DNA from: Clostridiales bacterium
Lineage (GTDB): Bacteria > Bacillota > Clostridia > Saccharofermentanales > Saccharofermentanaceae
Length of the DNA stretch: 64,000 nucleotides
Direction of reading: 5' to 3'
NCBI GenBank assembly: GCA_017510605.1
Contig: JAFWMQ010000017.1
Span: 186,001 to 250,000 of the forward strand
This document shows positions 54,821 through 63,459 of the stretch, piece by piece. A program made the translations under genes and the position numbers. Every line of letters begins with the position of its first letter. Position 1 is the stretch's first letter. The notes under the pieces are model-generated. The model saw only the letters and a program-made list of their open reading frames with translations, did not search any database and had not been told where the DNA came from.

Positions 54821-56738
54821 TGTTCTTGCCCTCTTTCATGGTCATATACTTGGCATATCGTTCTCTGTTTTCCGGCGGGCCAGTGAAGACTTCGACCGGT
54901 GGATTCTTGGGATCATGTTTTTGTCCGCCACTGTTCTTTGAATCCTCAGTTTCTGCTGCTCCGATGTTTTTGTGGTACTTGTCGTTGATTGCGCGCTTGA
55001 TATCATCACGACAGGAGTACTCAACTTTGCGGCTAGCATGCTCACTTACGACATAAGGATTGTCTTCATCGAAAGTAATTCCCCATTTGAAAAACAGCTT
55101 CATATGAACTTTCATAGGATGGAAGCCGGTTTTCATGACTATAAACATGCCTTTGGGAAGATTTCGGAGCTCATCCGCAGTCATGAGCGGTCGTTCAATC
55201 ATCTGCAACGATTGTGACGGGTTCTCCTTGGATCTGCTGACCGAACCCGATAAAACGGTTCTTGTGCCTAAAGCCTTTGAAATCACATCAGCTGATGTTG
55301 AGTTCGGAGCAAATCCGCCGGAGATTGTGAGCTGTGTATTATCTATGATTATTTCCGCGCCTTCCTTGCCATAGTTCTTTTCGAGCTGGGCAAAAGACTG
55401 GATTATCGGTACTATTTGCAGCCTTCTGGAACGGGAAGCGGAAAACATCATCTCTGCGGAGTCGATCTTGGGTAAGGTTCCGAACTCATCGCAGAAGAAT
55501 ACGCAGCGGTTCTCGAGCTTTCCGCCGTTCTCGTCGGCCACAGACAGGATTTCGCGGTAAAGCTGTTGAATGATAAGGGAGATAAGAAAGAACGTGTTCG
55601 GGTTTTCTTCCGGCATGATAATGAACAGAGCACTCTTTTCTTTGCAGAACTTCTCGGCATCAAGTTCTGTATCGAAGCAGAGGAGTTGTTCAAGCTCGGA
55701 GTCAAGGAACGTGTTGAGCCTTGATAATGCCGTGCTCATAACTGACGACATTGACTGTTCCGGGGAGTTCAATGCCGCACCCGCAAACCATTTTGCCTTA
55801 TGGTCGTCTGGGAGGTCGTCCATAATAAGCTGAAACTGATTTTTCCCTTTGATTCCGGTAGGTGATAAGAGCTCCTGAATAACCTTGAACACTGATACTA
55901 TGTGCCTGTGTTCAGGCTGAGCAAACTCGGCTATAAGCAGTATTGTTGCTGTAAGAAGTCCTTCGGCTGCATCGTAGAAGAAAGCATTCTGTCCGAAATT
56001 GGTAGCTTCCGTTCCGGAAAGGATAATCGTTTTGGAAATTATCTTTGCATACTTCTCTGCCTTAGCCCTGTAAGCAACGTTTTCAGGATTTGCCAAAGCA
56101 AGATCCATATATTTGTTTACGAGATGCAACAGGTTGTTCCCGTTAGATCTGGTCGGATTACGAAGGTCAATGACAGCAACGTTATAGCCGTATTCTTTAC
56201 AGATGTTCCCGTAGTTTCTCATAATATCGCCCTTGGTATCGGTCGACAGAAAGCTCATTCCGGATGCTAAGGCGTATTCAATACATGGATATAACCAGAA
56301 TGCCGTTTTACCGACACCGGCAGCTCCGAGCATAAGCGCGTGGACATCTCCCGTATCCACGATTGCTTCATTGCTGCCGGAACACCCGACAACAATGCCC
56401 TGAGGAACTTTTTCAATTGGAAGTTCTATCTCAGGTAAACCTTTCTTTTTTCTTCTCATGTTTTTAAGTCTGAGAAGGAGAGAGGGCTTTGTTTCTATGG
56501 TCGGAACTTCACCGTTACGAGCCTGATCACGCCACTTCTTAGGTGTAAATCGTATAAAGCGGTACATGTGCTTTATTTCACGGTTTGTGGCCCACCTTGA
56601 TGTGCCGTGCTGTCCGTCGCCAACGGTTTTGCTTTTGATACCATTGAGGTTATACATTTGGCTTACCATGTTAATAACCGCCATGAATATCATTATCGCG
56701 ACCATTACTATTACAAGAATTGGGATATGGCCTGGCAT
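54813..56738 (-). CDS. Type IV coupling protein, VirD4/TraG family
   Basis: A 641-residue membrane ATPase. An N-terminal segment (ILVIVMVAIMIFMAVINMVS) spans the membrane; Walker A GAAGVGKT is at 138-145, then STDTKGDIMRNYG, Walker B VFFCDEFGTLP, and a late QLTISGGFAPNS. It would link the relaxase-DNA complex to the secretion channel. It overlaps the Toprim gene upstream by 28 bases. A complete copy by motif and length. Confidence 0.92.
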   Translation of the reverse strand: MPGHIPILVIVMVAIMIFMAVINMVSQMYNLNGIKSKTVGDGQHGTSRWATNREIKHMYRFIRFTPKKWRDQARNGEVPTIETKPSLLLRLKNMRRKKKGLPEIELPIEKVPQGIVVGCSGSNEAIVDTGDVHALMLGAAGVGKTAFWLYPCIEYALASGMSFLSTDTKGDIMRNYGNICKEYGYNVAVIDLRNPTRSNGNNLLHLVNKYMDLALANPENVAYRAKAEKYAKIISKTIILSGTEATNFGQNAFFYDAAEGLLTATILLIAEFAQPEHRHIVSVFKVIQELLSPTGIKGKNQFQLIMDDLPDDHKAKWFAGAALNSPEQSMSSVMSTALSRLNTFLDSELEQLLCFDTELDAEKFCKEKSALFIIMPEENPNTFFLISLIIQQLYREILSVADENGGKLENRCVFFCDEFGTLPKIDSAEMMFSASRSRRLQIVPIIQSFAQLEKNYGKEGAEIIIDNTQLTISGGFAPNSTSADVISKALGTRTVLSGSVSRSKENPSQSLQMIERPLMTADELRNLPKGMFIVMKTGFHPMKVHMKLFFKWGITFDEDNPYVVSEHASRKVEYSCRDDIKRAINDKYHKNIGAAETEDSKNSGGQKHDPKNPPVEVFTGPPENRERYAKYMTMKEGKNND

Positions 56739-57655
56739 TCGACCTCACCTTCTTCCTGTGCTGAATTTAAAAGATCCTCGTTCCAATCTTTTAAGGTAGG
56801 AACAAGGATCTCTGTGTAATACCCGGATTTCTGAAGTTGTGCTTGCAGTTCATGCGCAGCCTTCTGACCGGGTCCGTCGTTGTCATAACAGATATAGACC
56901 TGTTTTAAATAAGGATTGTCCGCCAGCATCTGCATTAACGGCTGAGAAGAAAGGGAACAGGATGCTATATAGTTTTCGTTATACCAGTTCCTCGGATGCA
57001 TCGTTATATAAGACAGCATGTCTATCGGGGCTTCAAAAACATAGACTTTATAACCGTTTCCTCTCCAATTAAAGCTGAACCTTGTGTCTGAGCCCATCTG
57101 GCTTCCGCGCCATTTGTGCTTGGAAGACGTGCTTCTCATATGCGCGTGCTTATCTTCACCAAACTTGTCTTTACCAATAAAAACCGCATTGTGGTGAGCT
57201 TTTGACTCATATAACAGGCCGTTGTGTGCGAATACTCTGAGAACAGATCCGTCAATGCCCCGGTTTTTGATGAGGTATCCGAAAACGCGGTGCATATTAT
57301 CGTTGCGCTCAGGAAGTAAAAACTCTTTCTTGGTAATCGGCTTTGGTTTTGATTCTGACCGTTTGGGTCTGGGTCTGGCGGATAATTCTTCGGCACCATC
57401 TTCGTTTAATATGAGCTTTACCGCATCAGGAAAACTAAGACCGAAGAACTTCTGAACGAAACTTATTGTTGTACCGCCGACACGATCGTACTGATGAAAC
57501 CACATGTTGTCCTTGATGGAGACAGTTTCATTGCCGTCCATCCATTCATACTCTGATCCGACTCTTGATACCTGCTGGCCTTTCTCTCTTAAGAAATCGA
57601 CTAAATTAGTGTCATTTGCTCTTTGTATTTGTTCTTCTGTGTATTTTTTCTTCAT
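56711..57655 (-). CDS. DUF3991/Toprim protein
   Basis: A 314-residue protein. The N-terminal zinc-free primase-like part (TEEQIQRANDTNLVDFLREK, FVQKFFGLSFPDAVKLIL) is DUF3991; residues about 205-300 are a Toprim fold with YVFEAPIDMLSYI (catalytic Glu) and VYICYDNDGPGQKAAHEL (DxD). Such proteins accompany relaxases in Gram-positive ICEs and may prime or repair the transferred strand. Primase activity is not proven for the family. Confidence 0.85.
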   Translation of the reverse strand: MKKKYTEEQIQRANDTNLVDFLREKGQQVSRVGSEYEWMDGNETVSIKDNMWFHQYDRVGGTTISFVQKFFGLSFPDAVKLILNEDGAEELSARPRPKRSESKPKPITKKEFLLPERNDNMHRVFGYLIKNRGIDGSVLRVFAHNGLLYESKAHHNAVFIGKDKFGEDKHAHMRSTSSKHKWRGSQMGSDTRFSFNWRGNGYKVYVFEAPIDMLSYITMHPRNWYNENYIASCSLSSQPLMQMLADNPYLKQVYICYDNDGPGQKAAHELQAQLQKSGYYTEILVPTLKDWNEDLLNSAQEEGEVECQAISQFL

Positions 57656-57680
57656 AAAGAGAATCTCGTTTCTTTTATAT

Positions 57681-58982
57681 TCATCCGTGCTTTATGCCGT
57701 GAGCCTCATCCTTTTCCAGTATATTTTGCCAAAGCTTTATATCTGTTTTTGGTGCATGATCTGGGTTATCTGAAAACTTCTCGCGAAAAACTCTGCTGAC
57801 GTGATTAAGCAGTCTTGAAACAGTTGTGGCCATATATGAGGAGTCAACTGGTCTGGAACTGGCAAGATGTTGATTGTTAAGCGTGTTTAATGAAGGATAA
57901 TCGGTAAAATCTTGCTTCTTATCCGAGTGAATCTGTCTTGGCTGATTTAATTCCTCATCAGGGATCTCGATTCCGACAATATCGTCTTCGTCATAAGAAG
58001 GGGAGATAAGCTGTAAGTTCTTTGTATCCAATTCAGCTGCAGCATGTATTACCGCATTGCGGATACTCTTGAATTCGGGGTTTTCTGACAATGGTACTCT
58101 GTTTGGAATGGTTTCTGAGTATATTCGTCTGAGTTCTTCCTGTTTCTCGTACCAGAGATCATATAAATCCTTTACGGCGGGCATCTTTTCGATCTGATCG
58201 ACTATCCTGTCAACGATATACTTATCATTTTTACTGAGATAACCGTAAGTTTTCTTGCCTTTGTGCTCTTTTAACCGTTTGCTCAGATCGATAAGCATAG
58301 CCTGAAGAATGATGTTGTTTTCGCTTCCGTTGTTTATGCGGCTAATTATTTCTTCGATTTCATCCTTTCCGCGAAGCCTGAGTCTGTCTCTCCGGTCAGA
58401 TTTCTCATTTTGGATATTAAGCATCTCATCTTGGAAAATGACGTGAGCAAAAGTGCTCTTAATGTTTTCTATGCCTTCGTTATCAAGATAGCCTCGGTTT
58501 TCCTTGTCATAGACTATGAGATGAATGTGCGGATGGTAAGACTCATTATGAAAAGCACCATACCATTGAAGGGAAGAAGGCCTAATCCGGAAATCCTTAG
58601 CAAGTTCATCTCTGTTTGCCCGGACCATGTTACGCCAGCGTTCGCCTGTATCGAAACCGAGCATTTCCGCATCCTCGCGTTTGATGGAAACAATTACAGT
58701 CCAGATAGTTCCTTTAAAGCTATTCAGTTCATCTGATACTTTATCAAGATCAACTTCGACACCGGCATCTGTGAAAAGACCGTGCTGTCCGACTTTCTCG
58801 GCTCTGGGCCTCGTAGCTATGTAATCGGCATACGTGGTGTCACGGCCTCTTGGTTCATGAAACTTTGCTGAATCATCGATTTTGGCCACTCCTTCTCGGG
58901 TCCCGATATAACGAGCATATCTTCCGGGCGTTCTTTTTCCGTTGGGCTTCAGATATTTAGCCTTAACTATGATCCGAGCCAT
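57681..58982 (-). CDS. MobP-type relaxase
   Basis: A 433-residue relaxase. The metal-binding motif HNESYHPHIHLIVYD (His145, His150, His152, His154 region) and the N-terminal KYLKPNGKRTPGRYARYIG are typical of the MobP3-like relaxases of Bacillota ICEs. It should nick oriT and stay attached to the transferred strand. GAGGTGATG precedes the ATG. It follows the ribbon-helix-helix gene by six bases, and the Toprim and coupling genes follow. Confidence 0.88.
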   Translation of the reverse strand: MARIIVKAKYLKPNGKRTPGRYARYIGTREGVAKIDDSAKFHEPRGRDTTYADYIATRPRAEKVGQHGLFTDAGVEVDLDKVSDELNSFKGTIWTVIVSIKREDAEMLGFDTGERWRNMVRANRDELAKDFRIRPSSLQWYGAFHNESYHPHIHLIVYDKENRGYLDNEGIENIKSTFAHVIFQDEMLNIQNEKSDRRDRLRLRGKDEIEEIISRINNGSENNIILQAMLIDLSKRLKEHKGKKTYGYLSKNDKYIVDRIVDQIEKMPAVKDLYDLWYEKQEELRRIYSETIPNRVPLSENPEFKSIRNAVIHAAAELDTKNLQLISPSYDEDDIVGIEIPDEELNQPRQIHSDKKQDFTDYPSLNTLNNQHLASSRPVDSSYMATTVSRLLNHVSRVFREKFSDNPDHAPKTDIKLWQNILEKDEAHGIKHG

Positions 58983-58988
58983 ACAGCA

Positions 58989-59393
58989 TCACCTCTTTTG
59001 CCATTGGATAGCCGTGTTCATATTAAAATCGCCGTTAAGCTTGCGGACTTCGTTCTCACATTCGTGCCTGAGAGCATTAATCTTCTCTTCGTTTATGTCG
59101 AGGCTGGCTGCATAGAGATTGTTCATAACGGCAATCTCTACAGCGAGCTTAAAAAGGATCCGGGTGATGCGTTTGGTATTCTCATCTGAAGCCGCCTTTA
59201 CGGATGACATGATGGTGGGGGAAAGATAGTCGGTCATGTTTTCAGAGTTGACATAACCGAGATAGTACATGATCGCCCGCTCCAGAAATTCGTTATATGA
59301 AGAACAGTGATCTTTGCGGTACGAAGCTTTTACTTCATCATAAGTCTCATCGGTAAGATAGAGACTGACTTTCTTCTTCTTGAGATCATCCAT
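58989..59393 (-). CDS. Ribbon-helix-helix mobilisation accessory protein
   Basis: A 134-residue protein. KKKKVSLYLTDETYDEVKAS and the following SYNEFLERAIMYYLGY form a ribbon-helix-helix DNA-binding domain, as in MobC/relaxosome proteins; the rest is helical. No good ribosome binding site precedes the ATG at 59393. Repeated TAGAACCATT elements lie directly upstream and are its likely binding sites, for nicking and for autoregulation. Confidence 0.78.
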   Translation of the reverse strand: MDDLKKKKVSLYLTDETYDEVKASYRKDHCSSYNEFLERAIMYYLGYVNSENMTDYLSPTIMSSVKAASDENTKRITRILFKLAVEIAVMNNLYAASLDINEEKINALRHECENEVRKLNGDFNMNTAIQWQKR

Positions 59394-59411
59394 AACGAAT
59401 CAGCAATCTGA

Positions 59412-59587
59412 TAGAACCATTTCGGGTGCCGGTTACAGGGCGTTGCAGGCTCTTTAGAACTATTGATGCAAAACCCGGAAAACATTAGAACCATTGACGT
59501 TGTAACTTTGTTACACTCAAAAGCGCTTATTTACACGGCTCTGCCGGGTGATGTAAAAAGAGTAGAACATCGAAGATGGTTCTACTC
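59412..59587. other. Candidate oriT: iterons and hairpins upstream of the relaxase operon
   Basis: TAGAACCATT or a close variant occurs at 59412-59421, 59455-59464, 59486-59495 and 59563-59570 (partial), with an inverted copy at 59575-59584. The last two form a hairpin, GAGTAGAAC (59560-59568) with GTTCTACTC (59579-59587). Just before it TTTACA...TGTAAA (about 59530-59556) encloses CGG-ctctg-CCG. Repeats plus hairpins next to a relaxase operon are typical of oriT; the nick site cannot be fixed by eye. Confidence 0.55.
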
Positions 59588-59635
59588 CTTTATCCTGCTT
59601 AGTTTTCAGCACCTAAAATGGTCCTCAGGTAGTCT

Positions 59636-59845
59636 TCAGATTGCTTCGGACCTCCTTTCGTTTTTCTTGTTTTCGTTGCTCGCAGCGATATAATCCCGAA
59701 CGATTTTCGGTACGTTCTTTTTATAAAGTGACTCAATGTGTTCTGATATTTCGAACTCGAGACATGTGTTTTTACCGCCGAGAAATATGTTAAGTGCTTC
59801 TATCTGAGCAGGCTCGGCTTCGATTTCCATCTTTACTTTAGCCAT
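59636..59845 (-). CDS. DUF6103-like small protein
   Basis: A 69-residue protein: KMEIEAEPAQIEALNIFLGG, then LEFEISEHIESLYKKNVPKI and VRDYIAASNENKK, which fits DUF6103, a small family frequent beside mobilisation genes in clostridial elements. AAGGAGGTATCCTG precedes the ATG. Its start overlaps the previous stop codon. Function unknown. Confidence 0.75.
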   Translation of the reverse strand: MAKVKMEIEAEPAQIEALNIFLGGKNTCLEFEISEHIESLYKKNVPKIVRDYIAASNENKKNERRSEAI

Positions 59846-60084
59846 CAGGATACCTCCTTTGTATCATCGTAAGGATCATCTTTGGATATCCTTACTAGTG
59901 TTATGTTCTTTTTTGTAACAAGGATTTCATCTCCGGAATCACTTCTGAACGTGACGACTTCATCGTCTTTGGCCTTTTCGATGTTCTCGATAATGATGCC
60001 TTTTTCGAAGTAATTATATGTTTTTCGGTAGGAAATACTTGTTCCATCGTTTAAGTAGATAGTAATTATTAGTTTGTTGCCCAT
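59845..60084 (-). CDS. Small hypothetical protein of the transfer region
   Basis: A 79-residue protein starting MGNKLIITIYLNDGTSISYR, beta-rich with alternating hydrophobic residues and an acidic end. GAGGTGA precedes the ATG at 60084; a GTG at 60093 falls within that site. It overlaps the DUF6103-like gene by one base, so the two are coupled. Not recognised. Confidence 0.6.
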   Translation of the reverse strand: MGNKLIITIYLNDGTSISYRKTYNYFEKGIIIENIEKAKDDEVVTFRSDSGDEILVTKKNITLVRISKDDPYDDTKEVS

Positions 60085-60112
60085 GCGGATCACCTCATTT
60101 CTTGTATTTGGG

Positions 60113-60142
60113 CATAAGAAAACCCGAGTGCTATGACTCGGG
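60113..60142 (-). terminator. Intrinsic terminator between transfer-region transcripts
   Basis: On the minus strand CCCGAGT (60142-60136) pairs with ACTCGGG (60129-60123), followed by TTTTCTT. It would end the transcript of the 71-residue gene upstream. Confidence 0.8.
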
Positions 60143-60236
60143 TCTGGAGGGTGTTTTGAAGCTGTGATTAAGCTTTCTGGTGTAATTATGACATTAATTC
60201 ATTGGGTTGACCTTAAGCAGGTGAGGAAATACTGAG

Positions 60237-60452
60237 TTATTTAATAGATTCGCGATTAAGGTAAACTCCTTCACCATCACGCTTATAACCAAGGAATTCC
60301 ATGATTTTATCTGCTGCATCACACCCGAGACTGTCCATCTGATCAGCCCAGAAGTCTGTATCACCTGAACCGTTTGCTGCGTTGTTATTTGCAATGAAGA
60401 ACGCTTCATCCCAACTGATTAAGCCCTGTCTGTACTCTTTGAAAACGTCTCT
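60237..60452 (-). CDS. Small hypothetical protein (71 residues)
   Basis: MRDVFKEYRQGLISWDEAFF begins the product, with a Gly-rich middle and a DKIMEFLGYKRDGEGVYLN end. The ATG at 60452 follows AGGAGGT. It has a candidate promoter of its own and is flanked by terminators, so it forms a single-gene unit in the transfer region. Not recognised. Confidence 0.6.
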   Translation of the reverse strand, partial: RDVFKEYRQGLISWDEAFFIANNNAANGSGDTDFWADQMDSLGCDAADKIMEFLGYKRDGEGVYLNRESIK

Positions 60453-60474
60453 CATGTTTGAAACCTCCTGTGGT

Positions 60475-60504
60475 TTTATAGTTAGCCGCAGTATAAACTG
60501 CCAA
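60475..60504 (-). promoter_or_regulatory. Candidate promoter of the 71-residue gene
   Basis: On the minus strand TTGGCA (60504-60499) and TATAAA (60480-60475) are 18 bases apart, 22 bases before the start codon at 60452. Confidence 0.5.
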
Positions 60505-60574
60505 ATCAGCTTTGTGTGGGCGAATTGCAGCAAAACGAAAATTAGGGCCCAAATATGAGACTTTTTCGCGAAAA

Positions 60575-60590
60575 TTGAGACTAGTCTCAA
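60575..60590. terminator. Perfect 16-bp palindrome with flanking T-tracts
   Basis: TTGAGACTAGTCTCAA, followed by CTTTTTT on the plus strand and TTTTCGCG on the minus strand. It lies just past the hydrolase stop codon, so it probably ends the VirB4-hydrolase transcript; a bidirectional operator is the alternative. Confidence 0.6.
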
Positions 60591-60603
60591 CTTTTTTCTG
60601 TGT

Positions 60604-61617
60604 TTAAGGGTAGGTTATCCCGGGTATTTTGAACCAGTTGGTGAAGCTTGAACCTGCCAATTTTGTTCTTACGACTCCATATTTCGTGCCCATAGCCTGA
60701 ATAACATAACCATCACCGATGTAGATTCCTACGTGTCCATCGTGCCAGACACCAAGACCTGGAATCTCAGGCATTGATGAAATACTGCCTTTGGTAGTCG
60801 CTGCGTAATACATGGAGTTGGCTCCATAATCTGCTGCTCCGCCGTATCCGTATACGATCTGACCAGTGTCGGGGTTATACCATTGATAGCTTTTGATGAG
60901 TCCGGCACAGTCCGCGCATCTTTTTCCGAGATAATGCTTCTGAATATAGTCGTGGTAAACTTCAACGTGATCAGGGTACTGACTGCAGAGGTCTGCGAAA
61001 TATTCTTTTGTTAATACTCTTCCGAATGTTCCCCAGACATATCCCCAGCCGTCACTGTAGGCTTCTTTGGTCCATGCAACAAGGTCTTCGCTGTTTTTGG
61101 TAGAAGGATCTTTCAGGATTCTCGGGTTAATTGTTGTGCTTCTAAGACCGTTTACGACCTTTATGTAATCATCTGGATCGATGTCACAGCCGAATTCTTT
61201 GTTGACATTTTTTATTAGATCTCTGTCTGACTGGTCTTCTTCAAAGCATCCGACCAGTCTTTCAACGAAGTCTTTTTCGTCAGAATAGTCGTACAAAGCC
61301 AATATGTATAACGCCTGAGCTTCTTCATATCTGTCATCTATATCGGCATCTCTCATAGCTTTTTCAATAGCATCCATGGTTTCTTGTATCTTAGTAAGTT
61401 TTGCCAGCTCGACCGGGTCGATGTTTTCCATGATTTCTTTCATCTGGTCAGGCGTGAATTCGACCTTGCCCTGAAAGATGGCAAGTGCCGCTGCAAGAGG
61501 CATGAATACTGCGACAGAGCTAACTAATATGAATGTGCAGACCTTATTTCGAGCCTTTTTGTTGGAAAGAATAGCGACTGCTATTTTTTTTAATGCAGCC
61601 GCTATTGTGGCCCACAT
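60604..61617 (-). CDS. NlpC/P60 peptidoglycan hydrolase of the secretion system
   Basis: A 337-residue protein. A hydrophobic anchor (about 26-48, CTFILVSSVAVFMPLAAAL) precedes a helical linker and a C-terminal NlpC/P60 domain with RCADCAGLIKSYQW (catalytic Cys near 237) and HDGHVGIYIGDGYVIQAMG (His near 292). It would open the cell wall for the conjugation channel. Its start overlaps the VirB4 stop by one base. Confidence 0.85.
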   Translation of the reverse strand: MWATIAAALKKIAVAILSNKKARNKVCTFILVSSVAVFMPLAAALAIFQGKVEFTPDQMKEIMENIDPVELAKLTKIQETMDAIEKAMRDADIDDRYEEAQALYILALYDYSDEKDFVERLVGCFEEDQSDRDLIKNVNKEFGCDIDPDDYIKVVNGLRSTTINPRILKDPSTKNSEDLVAWTKEAYSDGWGYVWGTFGRVLTKEYFADLCSQYPDHVEVYHDYIQKHYLGKRCADCAGLIKSYQWYNPDTGQIVYGYGGAADYGANSMYYAATTKGSISSMPEIPGLGVWHDGHVGIYIGDGYVIQAMGTKYGVVRTKLAGSSFTNWFKIPGITYP

Positions 61618-63437
61618 TATCTTCCTCCGGCTGTTCCGAAGAGTTCAGCCTTATAGCTTGGGGCTTTTACCTGCAGAAGATAACGTTCATTTCCGCAACG
61701 ATATAAGCAGGAACCACGCTCCGGATACTTGATCAGGTCATATTCTGATGGCTCGATCTGCAGGGCATCCATGAATTCTTTGGGGTTGATCTGTCCGGGA
61801 TTGAACAGAAACTGGTGTGTCGGGATGCTGAAGAGCGGTTTGGTCATTTCCTTAATGCCTGGAATAAGGAAGTCTTCTATGTTCTGGGAAGCAAGCAGCA
61901 TGGTGGATTCCTTCTTACGAACACGCTTCATTGCATTGCGGATATACTCGATCGCCGTCTGATTGGTGAGAAAGAGATAGAGCTCATCGATGGAGGCTGC
62001 AGCAAATCCTTCTCCTAAAAGCTTGTTGCTCATGTAGGAAAGAATGTTGAAGAGCATTGCATCCTTAAGCTTTTTATTGGTATCCATAAGTCCTTTGACA
62101 CCAAACACAATGAATTTGTCATCAGTTATATTGGTGTGTCCGTTGAAGTATTTGCTTTCGGCGCCTTTGCACATGGACTCGATGTTAAGACAGACTTTCT
62201 GGATCATGTCTTCGGTAAAAAGATACTTTCGCTTATTATCGTAAGCATAGAATTCTTCCTCGCAGATGTCGTAGAAGTCCTGCATTGTCGGATAGTCAGT
62301 AGGGCGGAGTGTCGAAAAATCAGTCAGGTCGGTTATGCCGAATCTTGCATAAAGCTTTGTGAGCATGATTTCTATCGTATTTATGTGGTCCTGATCGAAT
62401 TCATCGTTATAAGTACGGAAGAAATCTTTAAGGAATGCTATGTGCTGACTGAGCTTTGTTTTCTTCCTGAAGGCATCCGGACCTTCATCATCTTCGCCGT
62501 CAGACCATGTTTTCGGCTCTAACGGATTGATAATGTAGTCACCGGAAAGAAAGTCTATATAGCAACCGCCAAGATTTTCGCAAAGTTCCTGATATTCGGC
62601 TTCCGGATCTAAGACGATTATGCTCTTGCCGGACTCTCGGATATTTGTAAGTATCAGCTTGGTGAGATATGACTTGCCCTGTCCGGAGTTACCGAGAATA
62701 AGGATATTACTGGTGGTTTTATCTTCAGCTCTTCTGTCAAAATCAACGAGAATGTTGGTTCCGTACTTATCTCTGCCGATGTATAAACCCTTCGGATCAG
62801 TTTTACCGCTGAAGTTTAACGGGTAGAGATTTGCTACAGAGCTGGCAGGGAGGACTCGTTCAAACTGTGCACCGAACTGGTTGGAGCCCATCGGTATTAC
62901 AGACAGGAATCCTTCTTTCTGTCTCAACGTAAGCTTTTCGACTTCGATCTTTGACCTGGATAACTCCATATTGATATCAGACTGAAGTTCTTTGAGTGCA
63001 TCAAGCGAACTGGCCTTCAATTCTATGAAGACCGAGCAGTGAAGAAGGGGTTCTCTGTTTTTCCTCAAATTCGAAAGCAGTTCAACTACGTCCTGAATGT
63101 TTTCTTCAGCCTGTACGGTATCGTTTACATCGTTGCTTGTAGTCTTCAAAGTGTTCTTGCGCATGGCGTTCTGAACGATCTTGCGCTGCTCTAAAGGTTC
63201 AACAAGCCTATTAAAAATTCGGAGCGTTACTCCGGATTTGTCTGACAACAGCGATAATATGGCGAGTTCTTCAGTAGAAGGCGGATATTCCTTTATTACC
63301 CAGCAGCATCTGTAAGAATCGCCGACTATGTAGTAGTCGGAATAGAATTTGATTGTAGCCGGGGCAATGCAGTCGAAAAAATCTTTTGTGCGGATCTCTT
63401 CAAGCTGTTCCGGCGTTATTACCTTTGGTTTTGCCAT
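61617..63437 (-). CDS. VirB4/TraE-type conjugation ATPase
   Basis: A 606-residue ATPase that powers the type IV secretion channel. Walker A LGNSGQGKSYL is near 250, SIIVLDPEAEYQELC and the late DELYLFL (Walker B) and MLLASQNIEDFL complete the motor. The N-terminal part (about 1-200) is the VirB4 membrane-associated region. The ATG at 63437 has AAAGGA upstream and gives the family's usual start; an upstream in-frame codon at 63467 is less likely. Confidence 0.92.
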   Translation of the reverse strand: MAKPKVITPEQLEEIRTKDFFDCIAPATIKFYSDYYIVGDSYRCCWVIKEYPPSTEELAILSLLSDKSGVTLRIFNRLVEPLEQRKIVQNAMRKNTLKTTSNDVNDTVQAEENIQDVVELLSNLRKNREPLLHCSVFIELKASSLDALKELQSDINMELSRSKIEVEKLTLRQKEGFLSVIPMGSNQFGAQFERVLPASSVANLYPLNFSGKTDPKGLYIGRDKYGTNILVDFDRRAEDKTTSNILILGNSGQGKSYLTKLILTNIRESGKSIIVLDPEAEYQELCENLGGCYIDFLSGDYIINPLEPKTWSDGEDDEGPDAFRKKTKLSQHIAFLKDFFRTYNDEFDQDHINTIEIMLTKLYARFGITDLTDFSTLRPTDYPTMQDFYDICEEEFYAYDNKRKYLFTEDMIQKVCLNIESMCKGAESKYFNGHTNITDDKFIVFGVKGLMDTNKKLKDAMLFNILSYMSNKLLGEGFAAASIDELYLFLTNQTAIEYIRNAMKRVRKKESTMLLASQNIEDFLIPGIKEMTKPLFSIPTHQFLFNPGQINPKEFMDALQIEPSEYDLIKYPERGSCLYRCGNERYLLQVKAPSYKAELFGTAGGR

Positions 63438-63459
63438 TGTGTAGTATCCTTTCTGATTG

